From contig NZ_JARGNA010000003.1 of the NCBI RefSeq assembly GCF_030167905.1, positions 343,914 to 407,913 of the forward strand: a DNA stretch of 64,000 bases, read 5' to 3'. Shown in pieces: positions 52,141 through 60,915 of the stretch. The number at the start of each line of letters is the position of its first letter. Positions within the stretch are counted from its first letter, which is position 1. The position numbers and the translations under genes were made by a program. The notes under the pieces are model-generated. The model was not told the origin of the DNA and searched no databases. It saw only the letters and a program-made list of their open reading frames with translations. The stretch comes from Flavobacterium terrisoli. Its GTDB lineage: Bacteria; Bacteroidota; Bacteroidia; Flavobacteriales; Flavobacteriaceae.

Positions 52141-52982
52141 TGAAAATCATCATTCACGGCGGATTTTTTTCAGAATCGACTACTAACCATGAAACGAAAG
52201 TAGCCAAGCAACAGGCTTTGCTTCGCATAGCTAAGGAATCGTATGCTTATCTGCAAACGCATTCAGCCTTGGAAACCGTGGTACACGCAACGTCACTTTT
52301 GGAAGATGATGAATTGTTCAATGCCGGTATTGGTTCCCAAATCCAAAGCGATGGCAAAATTAGAATGAGCGCTTCATTGATGGATGGTTCGACGATGAAA
52401 ATGAGCGGTGTGATTAATATTGAAGAAGTCAAAAACCCGGTACAGGTCGCACAGGTTTTAATGCATTATGATGATAAGGTTTTGGGTGGAAGCGGTGCAA
52501 CTAATTTTGCCCGCCAACACGGATTTGAAAAATTTTCTACCGAAATACCACAACGGCGTTCAGAATATGAAGCTAAATTAGCAGCAACCCGAATAGGAAC
52601 AGTGGGTTGTGTGGCTTTAGATGCCGAAGGTAAAATTGCGGTAGCCACATCAACCGGAGGAAAAGGTTTTGAAATCCCGGGAAGAATATCGGATTCGGCC
52701 ACCGTAGCCGGAAATTATGCTAACGAATTTTGTGGAGTAAGTTTGACCGGAGTAGGAGAAGACATTGTCAGCGGTGCTGTTGCAGCTAAGATTGTAACGC
52801 GTGTTACCGATGGTTTTACCTTAGAAAAAGCATTTGAAAAAACCTTTGCTGAATTAAAACCTTTTGATGGTTTTGCCGGGGCAATTGCCATTGACCATAA
52901 AGGAAATATCTTCCATCAGGATTCGCATCCGAGTATGGTTTTTGCCAGTTTTGATGGTACGAACGAAGAGGTTTTTAACTAG
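52140..52982 (+). CDS. Isoaspartyl peptidase / type III L-asparaginase
   Basis: 280 aa Ntn-hydrolase made as a precursor that self-cleaves before Thr154 (IGTVGCVAL). Substrate loop GGKGFEIPGRISDSATVAGNYAN and the C-terminal AIDHKGNIFHQD match the family. It cleaves beta-Asp-Arg dipeptides from cyanophycinase. Only one base overlaps the previous gene (TAATG), as in translational coupling. A bidirectional terminator follows. Confidence 0.92.
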   Translation: MKIIIHGGFFSESTTNHETKVAKQQALLRIAKESYAYLQTHSALETVVHATSLLEDDELFNAGIGSQIQSDGKIRMSASLMDGSTMKMSGVINIEEVKNPVQVAQVLMHYDDKVLGGSGATNFARQHGFEKFSTEIPQRRSEYEAKLAATRIGTVGCVALDAEGKIAVATSTGGKGFEIPGRISDSATVAGNYANEFCGVSLTGVGEDIVSGAVAAKIVTRVTDGFTLEKAFEKTFAELKPFDGFAGAIAIDHKGNIFHQDSHPSMVFASFDGTNEEVFN

Positions 52983-52986
52983 AAAT

Positions 52987-53018
52987 AAAAAATCCCAACT
53001 ATTTAGTTGGGATTTTTT
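52987..53018. terminator. Bidirectional AATCCCA-type terminator
   Basis: AAAATCCCAACTA pairs with TAGTTGGGATTTT (6-base loop), with A and T tracts on both ends. It serves the isoaspartyl peptidase (plus) and the AhpD-like gene (minus). Confidence 0.85.
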
Positions 53019-53028
53019 GTTTGAATTA

Positions 53029-53463
53029 TTAATCCAATGCCATTTCTGTAGCAATGGCAATGCGGTTCCAGGCATTGATTGTCGTAATCATTATGATAAT
53101 TTGTGCAATGTATGTTTCGTCAAACAGTTTTCTGGCATTATCATAAGTCGCTTGTGATAAATGATTCTGAATTAAAGTTATTTCTTCGGTCATGGCCAAA
53201 ATGGCTTCTTCTTCGGGAGTGTAAAGTGTGGTTTCTCTCCAGGCATTCAAAAGATAAATGCGTTGCTCGGTTTCACCCAATTTTCGGGCATCTCGGGTGT
53301 GCATATTGATGCAATAAGCACAGCCATTAATTTGGGAAGCCCTGATTTTGATTAGCTCTTTGTGCGTTGGTGTTAGTGAAGTGGATGCGATGTATCTTTC
53401 TAATCCCATCATGGCTTTGTAAGCCTCAGGTTGTGTCTGTAAAATGTTTACTCTGGTGTTCAT
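53029..53463 (-). CDS. Carboxymuconolactone decarboxylase-family (AhpD-like) protein
   Basis: 144 aa from ATG 53463 (MNTRVNILQTQ). Motif CAYCINMHTRDARKLG carries the redox CxxC and downstream His of AhpD. LIKIRASQINGCAYC is the conserved helix. Likely a disulfide reductase or peroxidase that detoxifies organic peroxides. It is 72 bp downstream of a Crp-type regulator with the same orientation, which may control it. An ATG nine codons upstream (53490) is possible but lies in non-conserved sequence. Confidence 0.88.
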   Translation of the reverse strand: MNTRVNILQTQPEAYKAMMGLERYIASTSLTPTHKELIKIRASQINGCAYCINMHTRDARKLGETEQRIYLLNAWRETTLYTPEEEAILAMTEEITLIQNHLSQATYDNARKLFDETYIAQIIIMITTINAWNRIAIATEMALD

Positions 53464-53535
53464 TTTGTTGTTTTTTAAAGTTCGATACAAAGTTCCGGCA
53501 ATGATTCTTTAAAAAACTTGAACTAGTTCAAGAAA

Positions 53536-54117
53536 TCATTTTTGCTTTTTACCTCCGCGTATTTTGCTAAGCAGCTCCGCCGAAAAATCGAGATAGGAAG
53601 CAATCATGTATTGCGGAACGCGTTGTATGAATTCGGGAACGACATTGTTGAAATGATGGTAGCGTTCTTCGGCTGACATGGTAAACAAAAACATAATCCG
53701 CATTTGCGAAGCCGCAAAAGATTTTTGAAGAACAATCCGGAAATAGCGTTCGAGTTGTGGAATTGCAGCATACAATGCATCAAGATTGGCTTTGGAAATT
53801 GAAATGATTTCCGAATTTTCGATGGCCTGGATATAAAAATGTGATGGTTTTTGATTGGAAAAACTCATATAATCGGTAATCCACCAATCTTCAATCCCAA
53901 ATTGCAGCGTTTGTTCAACACCTTTTTCATTGATGATAAAAAGGCGGAAACAGCCTTTCTGGATAAAATTCTGATGGGTACAAACTTCGCCTGCTTTTAG
54001 CAGCAGGTCTTTTTTCTTCACCGATTTCAGTTCAATCTTTGCCAGAATAAGTTCTTTTTCAGCTTCAGTGAGCTGAATGTGTTTGCTCAGATGTCGAATA
54101 AGATTGTCAGCCATCAT
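53536..54117 (-). CDS. Crp/Fnr-family transcriptional regulator
   Basis: 193 aa. A cyclic-nucleotide-binding-like beta-roll (KKKDLLLKAGEVCTHQNFIQKGCFRLF, GVEQTLQFGIEDWWITDY) leads to a dimerisation helix and a C-terminal winged helix (EERYHHFNNV, VPQYMIASYLDFSAELLSKIRG). It lacks the cysteines of Fnr and many cAMP-contacting residues, so the ligand is unknown. ATG at 54117 is followed by a second Met at 54114. It probably regulates the adjacent AhpD-like gene. Confidence 0.88.
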   Translation of the reverse strand: MMADNLIRHLSKHIQLTEAEKELILAKIELKSVKKKDLLLKAGEVCTHQNFIQKGCFRLFIINEKGVEQTLQFGIEDWWITDYMSFSNQKPSHFYIQAIENSEIISISKANLDALYAAIPQLERYFRIVLQKSFAASQMRIMFLFTMSAEERYHHFNNVVPEFIQRVPQYMIASYLDFSAELLSKIRGGKKQK

Positions 54118-54148
54118 TTAGTTTTTACCAAAGTTACTTTTTAAAAGC

Positions 54149-54179
54149 AAAAAATCCCAATCTTTCGATTGGGATTTTT
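54149..54179 (-). terminator. Terminator of the zinc metalloprotease gene
   Basis: AATCCCAATC / GATTGGGATT hairpin with a TTTC loop and T tract in the leftward direction. The same core occurs at 52987, 56935, 60149 and 3236. Confidence 0.8.
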
Positions 54180-54198
54180 ATTTTGGTAACCTAATAGA

Positions 54199-56811
54199 TT
54201 ACTTAATTGTCAATGCGTTATCAATTAAGAAAGTGATGTAGTTTCTGTGTGCTCTGGTGCTTTCATCTAAAGAGGAAGCGGTAACCAGCATCAGTCTTAT
54301 TTTCTTTAAGGTTTGACGCGCTGCTGCTTTTGAAATATCATCGTGTCTGTTTTTTGGATCGTTGATATCCGCAATTCCAATCACTTCTTTTACAAAATAC
54401 GTTTGAAGGTATTGACGTTGCATATTCACTTTGCCTATCAAATCAGCTTTGAAAATACCGTTGGTCAAATCGCTCATTACTTCAGCTACAGAGTAACTGT
54501 TGCCATACAAACTTGAATTGGTAATTCTTTGTAAGGTTGTTGGGTGAAGAATGTGACCCAATGCAACATCAGTTTGAAGCGATTGGTACATAGCGCCTAA
54601 TTTTGGATCTTCAGTAGAAGAGAAGAAGCCAAATCCACGTCTTTGCAATTGTAAATATGGATATAATGGTGCATCAGCATCAAAAGCATCCGGAGCAAAA
54701 GTATATTTATTCAATACTTCGATAGCTCTTTTTTGTTGGGCTTTTGATACCGGTGTAAAAGGTTTTACCGTAGTATTTTGACCAACAAAACTCCTGTCTA
54801 CATAAATACCTCCAACATAACGGCTCACCACGGAAGCCATATTTCTTCTTTGTGCATTTAAGGTTCCGAATCTTGCTCTCAATTCAGCATAACTTTGTCC
54901 GTTTTTGCTGTATTTGGTTTTCAGTTTGGCCATTACATTATTAACCAATTTGAATCTTTCTTCAGCATTTCCAATCGCATCGCTGCTCAGGTCATTCACC
55001 ATTACGCGTGGATCGATTGCTTTACCCGGAGATCTCATATCATCAGCATCGTTACCAAAAGCCAAACTCGGATCAGTACTTCTGTTTAGGATTTTGGTCA
55101 ATTCAGCTTCTTCTGCGTTTTCGTCAAATTCTTTATAACCATATTCAATGGCCCAAAGATCATATGGTCCTGGTTTTGTGGTGTAGTAATTTCCTTGTTT
55201 GCTTCTGTCTAATGAAAGATTGATGGCAGGATAATCCATTACCGAACCGATAAGCCCAACTTTTTCAGTGATGGCTTTGTTGTGTAAGTCGGCCGGACTT
55301 AACATTTGGCTGGATTTCATATTGTGGTTCAAACCTAAAGTATGACCCATTTCATGAAGCACTAAATAGTATAAAAACTCTTCGTGTACTTTTAAGATGG
55401 TACCGGCATCTTCTTCATTGGCTTCTGCCAAAGTCGTACCCATTAAGAATTGGTTTTTAAGTTCGCTGGCCAAAGTACAAGTACTTCCGTCATTGTGGAA
55501 ATAACTATCAAGATGTGCCTGGGATTCTTCAGAACCTTTTAACGAATACAATTCATCTAAGGATGGAGAACTACTTCCTGATGCCCATTCGATAGTGATA
55601 TCAGCGCCTAAAATCTGACCCGTGCGTGGATTGGCAAAACTTGGTCCGATGGCTCCGTAAGTCGGATTAGCTGAGGCAACCCAACGAATTACATTGTAAC
55701 GCACATCTCCGGCATCCCAATCAACATCATCCGGCTGGACTTTCATTACAACTGCATTTCTAAAACCGGCTTTTTCAAAAGCTTCGTTCCATTTGTTTCC
55801 GGCAGCCACAATGGCGTCACGGTATTCTACCGGTGTCGTGTTTTCTACCCACCAAACGATAGGTTCTACAGGCTCGCTAATCGCAGCAGCTGGATCTTTT
55901 TTAGTCAAAAACCAACGATTAATGATGTCTTTATATGGTGTTACTTTTATACTGGTTTGGTCGTTAATGGATTGTCCAAAGTAACCAACACGTGGATCAT
56001 CTCTTCTGGCCCTGAAATTATTTACAGGCATTTCCAAAAAGGTGTGTTGCATGCGAACACGAACATAACGCGCATCGGTAATATCGTCACCACCGCCGTT
56101 TAACGGACTCGGATTGTCATAAGCTAAGTCGACAACAACGTCAGTATTGTTCGGAAACGAACGAACGCTGTAATATTTTGATTTCGCTGAATTGAAATTT
56201 CCAAGATTAAAAAAGGCTCCCGGTGGAATTCCAGGAGGCATTACTGGTTTTACCGGATCTAGTTTTTCACTTAAGAATAAACCATCGGCCGCGATTAAAT
56301 AACCGGTATTGTCTTCGGCAACTACTTTTTCTGCCAGGAAAATAGCTTCGGCAATATCAGTACCAGCACTCTTACTTACCGCATTGTTTTTGTCGTAGTA
56401 AAAGTTAGTATTGACTAAACCAAATTCAACTTTGTCATTGGCTTTTTTGATGTTAAAGATATTGGTTGAACGGTGCATGCTTTGGTTCAAACCTAAAGTA
56501 GTTGGGCCGCTCATCGAATAACTCTGATAAATAAATTCTTTATTCAATTGCTCTTTCTTTATGAAGAGTTGAATGCTACCGGTAACCGTATCCTGGTAAA
56601 TGGTAAAAAGACCTTCCGACTTTTTGCTGGTTTTTACCTTGTCGGCGATGGAAACCTTAGGTGGTTTTTTTGCTTTGATTGAATCTGCTTTTGCCGCCGC
56701 CGCTTCTTTGTCATTTTTCTTTTTACGGTCTGGTTTGTCTTGTGCCTGTGACAAACCCGAGGTCAAAAGGACTGCTAAAGAAAACATGAACGTTAGTCTA
56801 ATTTTGTTCAT
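54199..56811 (-). CDS. Exported zinc-dependent metalloprotease (DUF5117/DUF4953 type)
   Basis: 870 aa with a signal peptide (ending SGLSQAQ) and a charged Lys/Ala linker. The active site HEMGHTLGLNH is at 486-496 (His486, Glu487, His490, His496), the metzincin-type HExxHxxGxxH. The N-terminal 30-200 region with VLAEKVVAEDNTGYLI and PVEYRDAIVAAGNKWNEAFEKAGF is typical of Bacteroidota DUF5117 proteases. It acts in the envelope. No T9SS tail is seen, so it is probably periplasmic or outer-membrane bound. Confidence 0.9.
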   Translation of the reverse strand: MNKIRLTFMFSLAVLLTSGLSQAQDKPDRKKKNDKEAAAAKADSIKAKKPPKVSIADKVKTSKKSEGLFTIYQDTVTGSIQLFIKKEQLNKEFIYQSYSMSGPTTLGLNQSMHRSTNIFNIKKANDKVEFGLVNTNFYYDKNNAVSKSAGTDIAEAIFLAEKVVAEDNTGYLIAADGLFLSEKLDPVKPVMPPGIPPGAFFNLGNFNSAKSKYYSVRSFPNNTDVVVDLAYDNPSPLNGGGDDITDARYVRVRMQHTFLEMPVNNFRARRDDPRVGYFGQSINDQTSIKVTPYKDIINRWFLTKKDPAAAISEPVEPIVWWVENTTPVEYRDAIVAAGNKWNEAFEKAGFRNAVVMKVQPDDVDWDAGDVRYNVIRWVASANPTYGAIGPSFANPRTGQILGADITIEWASGSSSPSLDELYSLKGSEESQAHLDSYFHNDGSTCTLASELKNQFLMGTTLAEANEEDAGTILKVHEEFLYYLVLHEMGHTLGLNHNMKSSQMLSPADLHNKAITEKVGLIGSVMDYPAINLSLDRSKQGNYYTTKPGPYDLWAIEYGYKEFDENAEEAELTKILNRSTDPSLAFGNDADDMRSPGKAIDPRVMVNDLSSDAIGNAEERFKLVNNVMAKLKTKYSKNGQSYAELRARFGTLNAQRRNMASVVSRYVGGIYVDRSFVGQNTTVKPFTPVSKAQQKRAIEVLNKYTFAPDAFDADAPLYPYLQLQRRGFGFFSSTEDPKLGAMYQSLQTDVALGHILHPTTLQRITNSSLYGNSYSVAEVMSDLTNGIFKADLIGKVNMQRQYLQTYFVKEVIGIADINDPKNRHDDISKAAARQTLKKIRLMLVTASSLDESTRAHRNYITFLIDNALTIK

Positions 56812-56934
56812 AATTTTTAAATTAAGAGATTGATGAATAAGGTTAATAGTTAGATTTAAAAAAAATCCAATTTACTATATAATTTGATATATCAAGTATA
56901 TGTTATGATTTTTTTAACGGGACTAAATTTAAGC

Positions 56935-56965
56935 AAAAAATCCCAATCATTTGACTGGGATTTTT
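56935..56965 (-). terminator. Terminator of the M16 peptidase gene
   Basis: AAATCCCA and TGGGATTT pair around a 12-base loop, followed in the leftward direction by a T run. Confidence 0.75.
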
Positions 56966-56986
56966 CTATAATGTTACAATACCATT

Positions 56987-59905
56987 TTAATAATTGAATA
57001 TTTCCTCTAAAGTAACTTCTTCGATTTGGCCTAATTTCTTAAGCGCTTCAAAGTCTAAGCTTTCTTTTTTACCAATGATGGCCGTATTGTATTTTTTAGG
57101 CTTTACTTCTTTGTTGAAGAATTCATTGGTGGCATTCAAGGTCAGGCCTTCAATGCTCTTGTAAGCGTCTTTGCGGATATCATAGTCAAAACCAAGTTTT
57201 TTCACGTTCAATTGGTTGAAGAAGATGTTGGTTTTGATGATTCTGCTTGAGGCAATTTGTTTTAAGCTTGACTCTTTGGCATTGTTGAACTGTTTGTCAA
57301 TTTTTGGCATATCGGCCAGCAAAGCATTAATGGCATCAACCGCTTCCGGTAATTTATTGGCTTGTGTTCCGATAGCAACCTGCATATAATCGTTTAGATT
57401 TTTGTCATTGGCGATCATATAATTGGCTCTTGCCGAATAGGCCAATGATTTTGACTCCCTGATTTCCTGGAATACAATGGAAGACAAACCTGAGCCAAAA
57501 TAAGAATTGAAAACATTTACCGTTCCGGAAAATGATGGATTGTATTTTCCGCCTTTGGCAACTCGCGTCATTTCGGTCTGAACCATATCATAGTTGGCAA
57601 AATAAACCTTGTTATTGGTTTCGGGTTCCGGATATAATTTTGGTGCCGGAATAGGCTTGTTGGCTGCCAGATTGTGGTTCTTTTCTAAAGCGGTTACAAT
57701 TGGATTCAAGTCAGTGCCATAGAAGAAAATCTGATGCTCATAACTGGTCATTCCTTTTACCAAATCGGCCAGCTTGTTTACATTCATTTCTCTCAATTCT
57801 TTTTCAGAAATGATATCCCTGAAACGGGAATCTTTACCATATTTGGCATAATTCACCAAGGCATTCAGAATACTTTCTTTGCGTTTTTTTGCATTGGCTC
57901 TAGAGTTCAGGACAGATTCTACCTGAGTATTGTAAACTTCCTGGTCTGCTTTTACATTTTTCAGTAAGTCTTCAAGCAAGGCAATTCCTTTTGGCAGATT
58001 GTTTTCCAATCCGGTAAGGGAAATATAAGTCATGTCATTGGTGAAATTCACCGAATAAGAAATTCCGATTTTATAAAATTCCTTTTTCACATCTTCCGGA
58101 CTCAATTTATTGGTTCCCCAATAATCTAACATCCCGGCTGCCAATTGTAGTTTTTTGTCATGGTCAGAACCCATGTTGAACACATAGTACAGATTTGAAA
58201 TCGTATTGGTGTTGTTTTTTATAAAACTAATATTGGTATTTTTTACTTTTTTGGTTTGGATTGCCGATTTGAAATCAACGAAAACCGGTGCTAAATCAGT
58301 TGAGGTAAGCTTTGCAAAGTTTTTATAAAACTCTGATTGTGCATCTCTGTTCAATTGAATAGGCGTAATCTTTGGATTGGAAACACGAACCAATTTGTCA
58401 TTAACCCCTTTTCTTTTGTAGATGATTACATAGTTGTCTTTGAAAAATTCATTGGCAAACTTAACGATATCGGCTTTGGTTATTTTGGCCAATTCGTTGA
58501 TTTCAGATAGGTTTTTCTCCCAGCTGATGCCTTGTGTATAGTTTCTGTAGATAGAAGTCGCTAATCCATCAGCCGATTCATAAGCCTTCATGACATCAAG
58601 TCTTCGGTTGTTGATAATTGCTTGAATCATCCATTCGTCAAATTCGCCTTTCTTTAATAATTCAATTTGCGAAAGCAATAAATCTCTTCCTTGTTCAAGT
58701 GTTTGTCCTTCTTTGGTGCTTAGGTTCAAACCAAAATAACCATATTCATCAAAAGTGGTAGAAAACCCTTGGGCGCTTAAGGCCAATTGTTTTTGATTGA
58801 TGTTGAGGTCGATAAGACCAACGTCTCCGGCATTGCTTAGTATTTCAGAAGTCATATCGGCCAATAAGGCTTCTTTTGTTCCCGTTCCTGAAGTTCTCCA
58901 GGCCAAGCTCACTCTTTCGGCTGTTGGGCTTTTCACTTCTCGTGATACAATAGCAGTCATTGGTTTTTCAACCACCTTTTTCTTCATTGGCAGTTCTTTG
59001 TATTGGAAAGTGCCAAAGTACTTGTCTACCATTTTGATGGTTTTGTCAAAATCAAGATCGCCCACCAAAATTACCGCCATGTTATTAGGCACGTAATACT
59101 GGTTGAAATAGTTGTGAATAGCTACCATTGAAGGGTTTTTCAAATGCTCCGATTTTCCGATGGTCGTTTGTTGGCCATAAGGCGTATCAGGGAACAAAGC
59201 GCTCATCAATTCAAAGTTTACTAAACGTCCGTCATTGTCCTGTGAACGGTTGAATTCTTCATAAACCGCTTCGAGCTCAGTATGGAAAAGACGCAATACC
59301 AATTCGGAGAAACGCTCTTTCTCCACCATCATCCATTTTTCCAATTCGTTGGCCGGAATGTTGTTTTTATAAACGGTTTCATATAAGTTGGTGTGGGCAT
59401 TGGTTCCTTTAGCACCAAGCGATGAAATCAGTTTGTCGTATTCATTGGCCACAGAATATTTTGAGGCTTCCTGAGAAACTTCATCGATTTGCTTGTAGAT
59501 GGCTTTTTTCTTTTCAGGATCGGTTTCTGCTTTGTGTTGTTCATATAAATCAGAAATCTGGGCAATCAGTTTTTTCTCGACTTCCCAGTTTTGGGTTCCG
59601 ATTTTACTGGTTCCTTTGAAAACCATGTGTTCTAAGTAGTGTGCCAAACCGGTATTGTCCGAAGGATCATTATTGGAACCTGTTTTCACCGGAATATAAG
59701 TTTGGATTCTCGGTTCGTCTGTGTTTTGGGCCAGGAAAACTTTAAGACCGTTTTTTAGGGTATAAACCCTGAGTCCGGTTTTGTCATTTTTTACCGTTTC
59801 ATAGGAGTAACCCTGGCTGTCTTGTTTTTTTTCTGTTGAAAAAGTTTGTGCTTGAATGGTTGTCACTGCAAGGAGTAAACAACTGGCAATTATTGTTTTT
59901 TTCAT
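56987..59905 (-). CDS. M16 family zinc peptidase, double-domain exported
   Basis: 972 aa with a signal peptide (MKKTIIASCLLLAVTTIQAQ). The inverted zinc motif HYLEH is at His89, Glu92, His93, followed by the distal glutamate in NLYETVYKNNIPANEL. Two M16 domains (active N-terminal half and an inactive half around 500-970, ending EEVTLEEIFNY) make a full-length pitrilysin-like clam shell. It degrades peptides in the periplasm. Its promoter motif (TATTTTTG) lies at 59930-59923. Confidence 0.9.
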   Translation of the reverse strand: MKKTIIASCLLLAVTTIQAQTFSTEKKQDSQGYSYETVKNDKTGLRVYTLKNGLKVFLAQNTDEPRIQTYIPVKTGSNNDPSDNTGLAHYLEHMVFKGTSKIGTQNWEVEKKLIAQISDLYEQHKAETDPEKKKAIYKQIDEVSQEASKYSVANEYDKLISSLGAKGTNAHTNLYETVYKNNIPANELEKWMMVEKERFSELVLRLFHTELEAVYEEFNRSQDNDGRLVNFELMSALFPDTPYGQQTTIGKSEHLKNPSMVAIHNYFNQYYVPNNMAVILVGDLDFDKTIKMVDKYFGTFQYKELPMKKKVVEKPMTAIVSREVKSPTAERVSLAWRTSGTGTKEALLADMTSEILSNAGDVGLIDLNINQKQLALSAQGFSTTFDEYGYFGLNLSTKEGQTLEQGRDLLLSQIELLKKGEFDEWMIQAIINNRRLDVMKAYESADGLATSIYRNYTQGISWEKNLSEINELAKITKADIVKFANEFFKDNYVIIYKRKGVNDKLVRVSNPKITPIQLNRDAQSEFYKNFAKLTSTDLAPVFVDFKSAIQTKKVKNTNISFIKNNTNTISNLYYVFNMGSDHDKKLQLAAGMLDYWGTNKLSPEDVKKEFYKIGISYSVNFTNDMTYISLTGLENNLPKGIALLEDLLKNVKADQEVYNTQVESVLNSRANAKKRKESILNALVNYAKYGKDSRFRDIISEKELREMNVNKLADLVKGMTSYEHQIFFYGTDLNPIVTALEKNHNLAANKPIPAPKLYPEPETNNKVYFANYDMVQTEMTRVAKGGKYNPSFSGTVNVFNSYFGSGLSSIVFQEIRESKSLAYSARANYMIANDKNLNDYMQVAIGTQANKLPEAVDAINALLADMPKIDKQFNNAKESSLKQIASSRIIKTNIFFNQLNVKKLGFDYDIRKDAYKSIEGLTLNATNEFFNKEVKPKKYNTAIIGKKESLDFEALKKLGQIEEVTLEEIFNY

Positions 59906-59922
59906 GTTGGTTTAGTTTAGCC

Positions 59923-59930
59923 CAAAAATA
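59923..59930 (-). promoter_or_regulatory. Promoter -7 of the M16 peptidase gene
   Basis: Read leftward: TATTTTTG, a TAnnTTTG match 17 bases before the ATG. Confidence 0.5.
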
Positions 59931-59997
59931 AGGAAACAAATGGTTTTATGTTTAAAAACAAATGTTAAAATAAGCAGTTGAACTGCGTGAGCGATGA

Positions 59998-60033
59998 TTT
60001 GAAATTAAAAGAAGGAAGCCCAGTGGGCTTCAG
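59998..60033 (+). repeat. Palindromic AGT-loop repeat, copy 3
   Basis: TTTGAAATTAAAAGAAG leader and arms GAAGCCC (60015-60021) / GGGCTTC (60025-60031) around AGT. The leader matches copy 2 base for base over about 15 positions while both arms differ in a compensatory way. Confidence 0.7.
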
Positions 60034-60087
60034 GTAAAATTAGGTCATATGTTATAAATTTGCTGTAGTTCTCCACACATATAAACC

Positions 60088-60146
60088 GCGTTAGGGATAG
60101 AGGCAGGCACCGTGTGCAGCCGATAGCCCGGCGCTTGCGCAACGCC
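60088..60146 (+). repeat. Structured intergenic element GCGTTAGGGATAG...GATAGCCC
   Basis: Outer stem GCGTT (60088-60092) with AACGC (60141-60145), then GGGATAG-AGGC facing GCC-GATAGCCC (60094-60128), giving pairs around an internal ATAG/GATAG loop, and a GC-rich tip. It strongly suggests a folded RNA or a repeat, and resembles a dispersed flavobacterial element I recall, possibly one of the known structured RNA motifs of this group. Within 59906-60216 there is this, the palindromic repeat, the M16 promoter and the rplT terminator, and no gene. Confidence 0.5.
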
Positions 60147-60148
60147 AT

Positions 60149-60178
60149 AAAAAAATCCCGATCTTTCGACTGGGATTT
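60149..60178 (-). terminator. Terminator of the thrS-infC-rpmI-rplT operon
   Basis: Read leftward: AAATCCCAG-type stem (arms around 60169-60178 and 60149-60158), GAAAG loop, then T7. It lies 39 bases past the rplT stop. Confidence 0.75.
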
Positions 60179-60216
60179 CTATTTATAAGTAAGTTAAATT
60201 GAGTTTGTACAAACGT

Positions 60217-60561
60217 TTATTTTACTTTTTTCACAACAGCTTTGAAAGCTTCCGGGTGATTCATTGCTAAATCAGCCAATACTTTACGGTTCAATTCGAT
60301 ACCGTTTTTCTTAACTAATCCCATGAATTGTGAGTAACTCATTCCTTCCAGGCGAGCACCAGCGTTGATACGCGTGATCCATAATGCACGGAAGTTTCTT
60401 TTGTTTTGCTTTCTATCGCGGTAAGCATAGCACATTGCTTTTTCTACTGCGTTTTTAGCAACTGTCCAAACGTTTTTACGTCTACCAAAGAAACCTTTGG
60501 CTTGCTTCATTATCTTTTTTCTTCTTGCTCTTTTAGCAACTGAATTTACTGATCTTGGCAT
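60217..60561 (-). CDS. rplT: 50S ribosomal protein L20
   Basis: 114 aa, the usual length. It begins [19 protein letters not shown] and has [42 protein letters not shown] and the C-terminal [21 protein letters not shown]20 binds 23S rRNA early in assembly and in several bacteria represses its own operon. The 131 bp gap upstream from rpmI contains a repeat and possible fold. Confidence 0.98.
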   Translation of the reverse strand: MPRSVNSVAKRARRKKIMKQAKGFFGRRKNVWTVAKNAVEKAMCYAYRDRKQNKRNFRALWITRINAGARLEGMSYSQFMGLVKKNGIELNRKVLADLAMNHPEAFKAVVKKVK

Positions 60562-60660
60562 AATTTTTCTGTTTTTTTGTAGCAGGCGTCCCGAATTGAA
60601 TCAAGGGAACTTCAAAGCCATACTCCAAGGTTATTTTAAATAATTTTTTAACCTAAAGAA
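60562..60660 (-). promoter_or_regulatory. Possible L20 autoregulatory leader within the operon
   Basis: The rpmI-rplT spacer folds on the minus strand: AGGTTA / TAACCT flanking a long A/T loop, followed by GTTCCC...GGGAC. L20 autoregulation through leader structures is known in other bacteria, but I cannot show that it happens here. Confidence 0.3.
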
Positions 60661-60661
60661 T

Positions 60662-60697
60662 TCTAAAGCTATTAGCTGTTAGCTTTTAGCGATTAGA
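60662..60697. repeat. AGCTTTTAGCGATTAG repeat, short copy
   Basis: GCTATTAGCTGTTAGC then TTTTAGCGATTAG abuts and includes the rpmI stop codon (60693-60695). It is the same type as the block at 17125-17232. Confidence 0.5.
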
Positions 60698-60890
60698 TGA
60701 TTCTTAATTGTTGTTTGATACTTTTCTCATCTGTTGGGTGAACCAGTGTAGAATGAGTTAAAGCCAATTTACGCTTTTTCGATTTTTTAGTCAGGATGTG
60801 ACTTTTGAAAGCGTGCTTTCTCTTGATTTTTCCTGAACCAGTTACTTTGAATCTCTTCTTAGCACTGGATTTTGTTTTCATTTTAGGCAT
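60693..60890 (-). CDS. rpmI: 50S ribosomal protein L35
   Basis: 65 aa, [20 protein letters not shown] with [24 protein letters not shown] basic core. It follows infC by 25 bp in the standard infC-rpmI-rplT order. Its stop codon falls at the edge of a dispersed repeat. Confidence 0.97.
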   Translation of the reverse strand: MPKMKTKSSAKKRFKVTGSGKIKRKHAFKSHILTKKSKKRKLALTHSTLVHPTDEKSIKQQLRII

Positions 60891-60915
60891 CTTTTCCTAG
60901 TTTATTTAATTTAAC

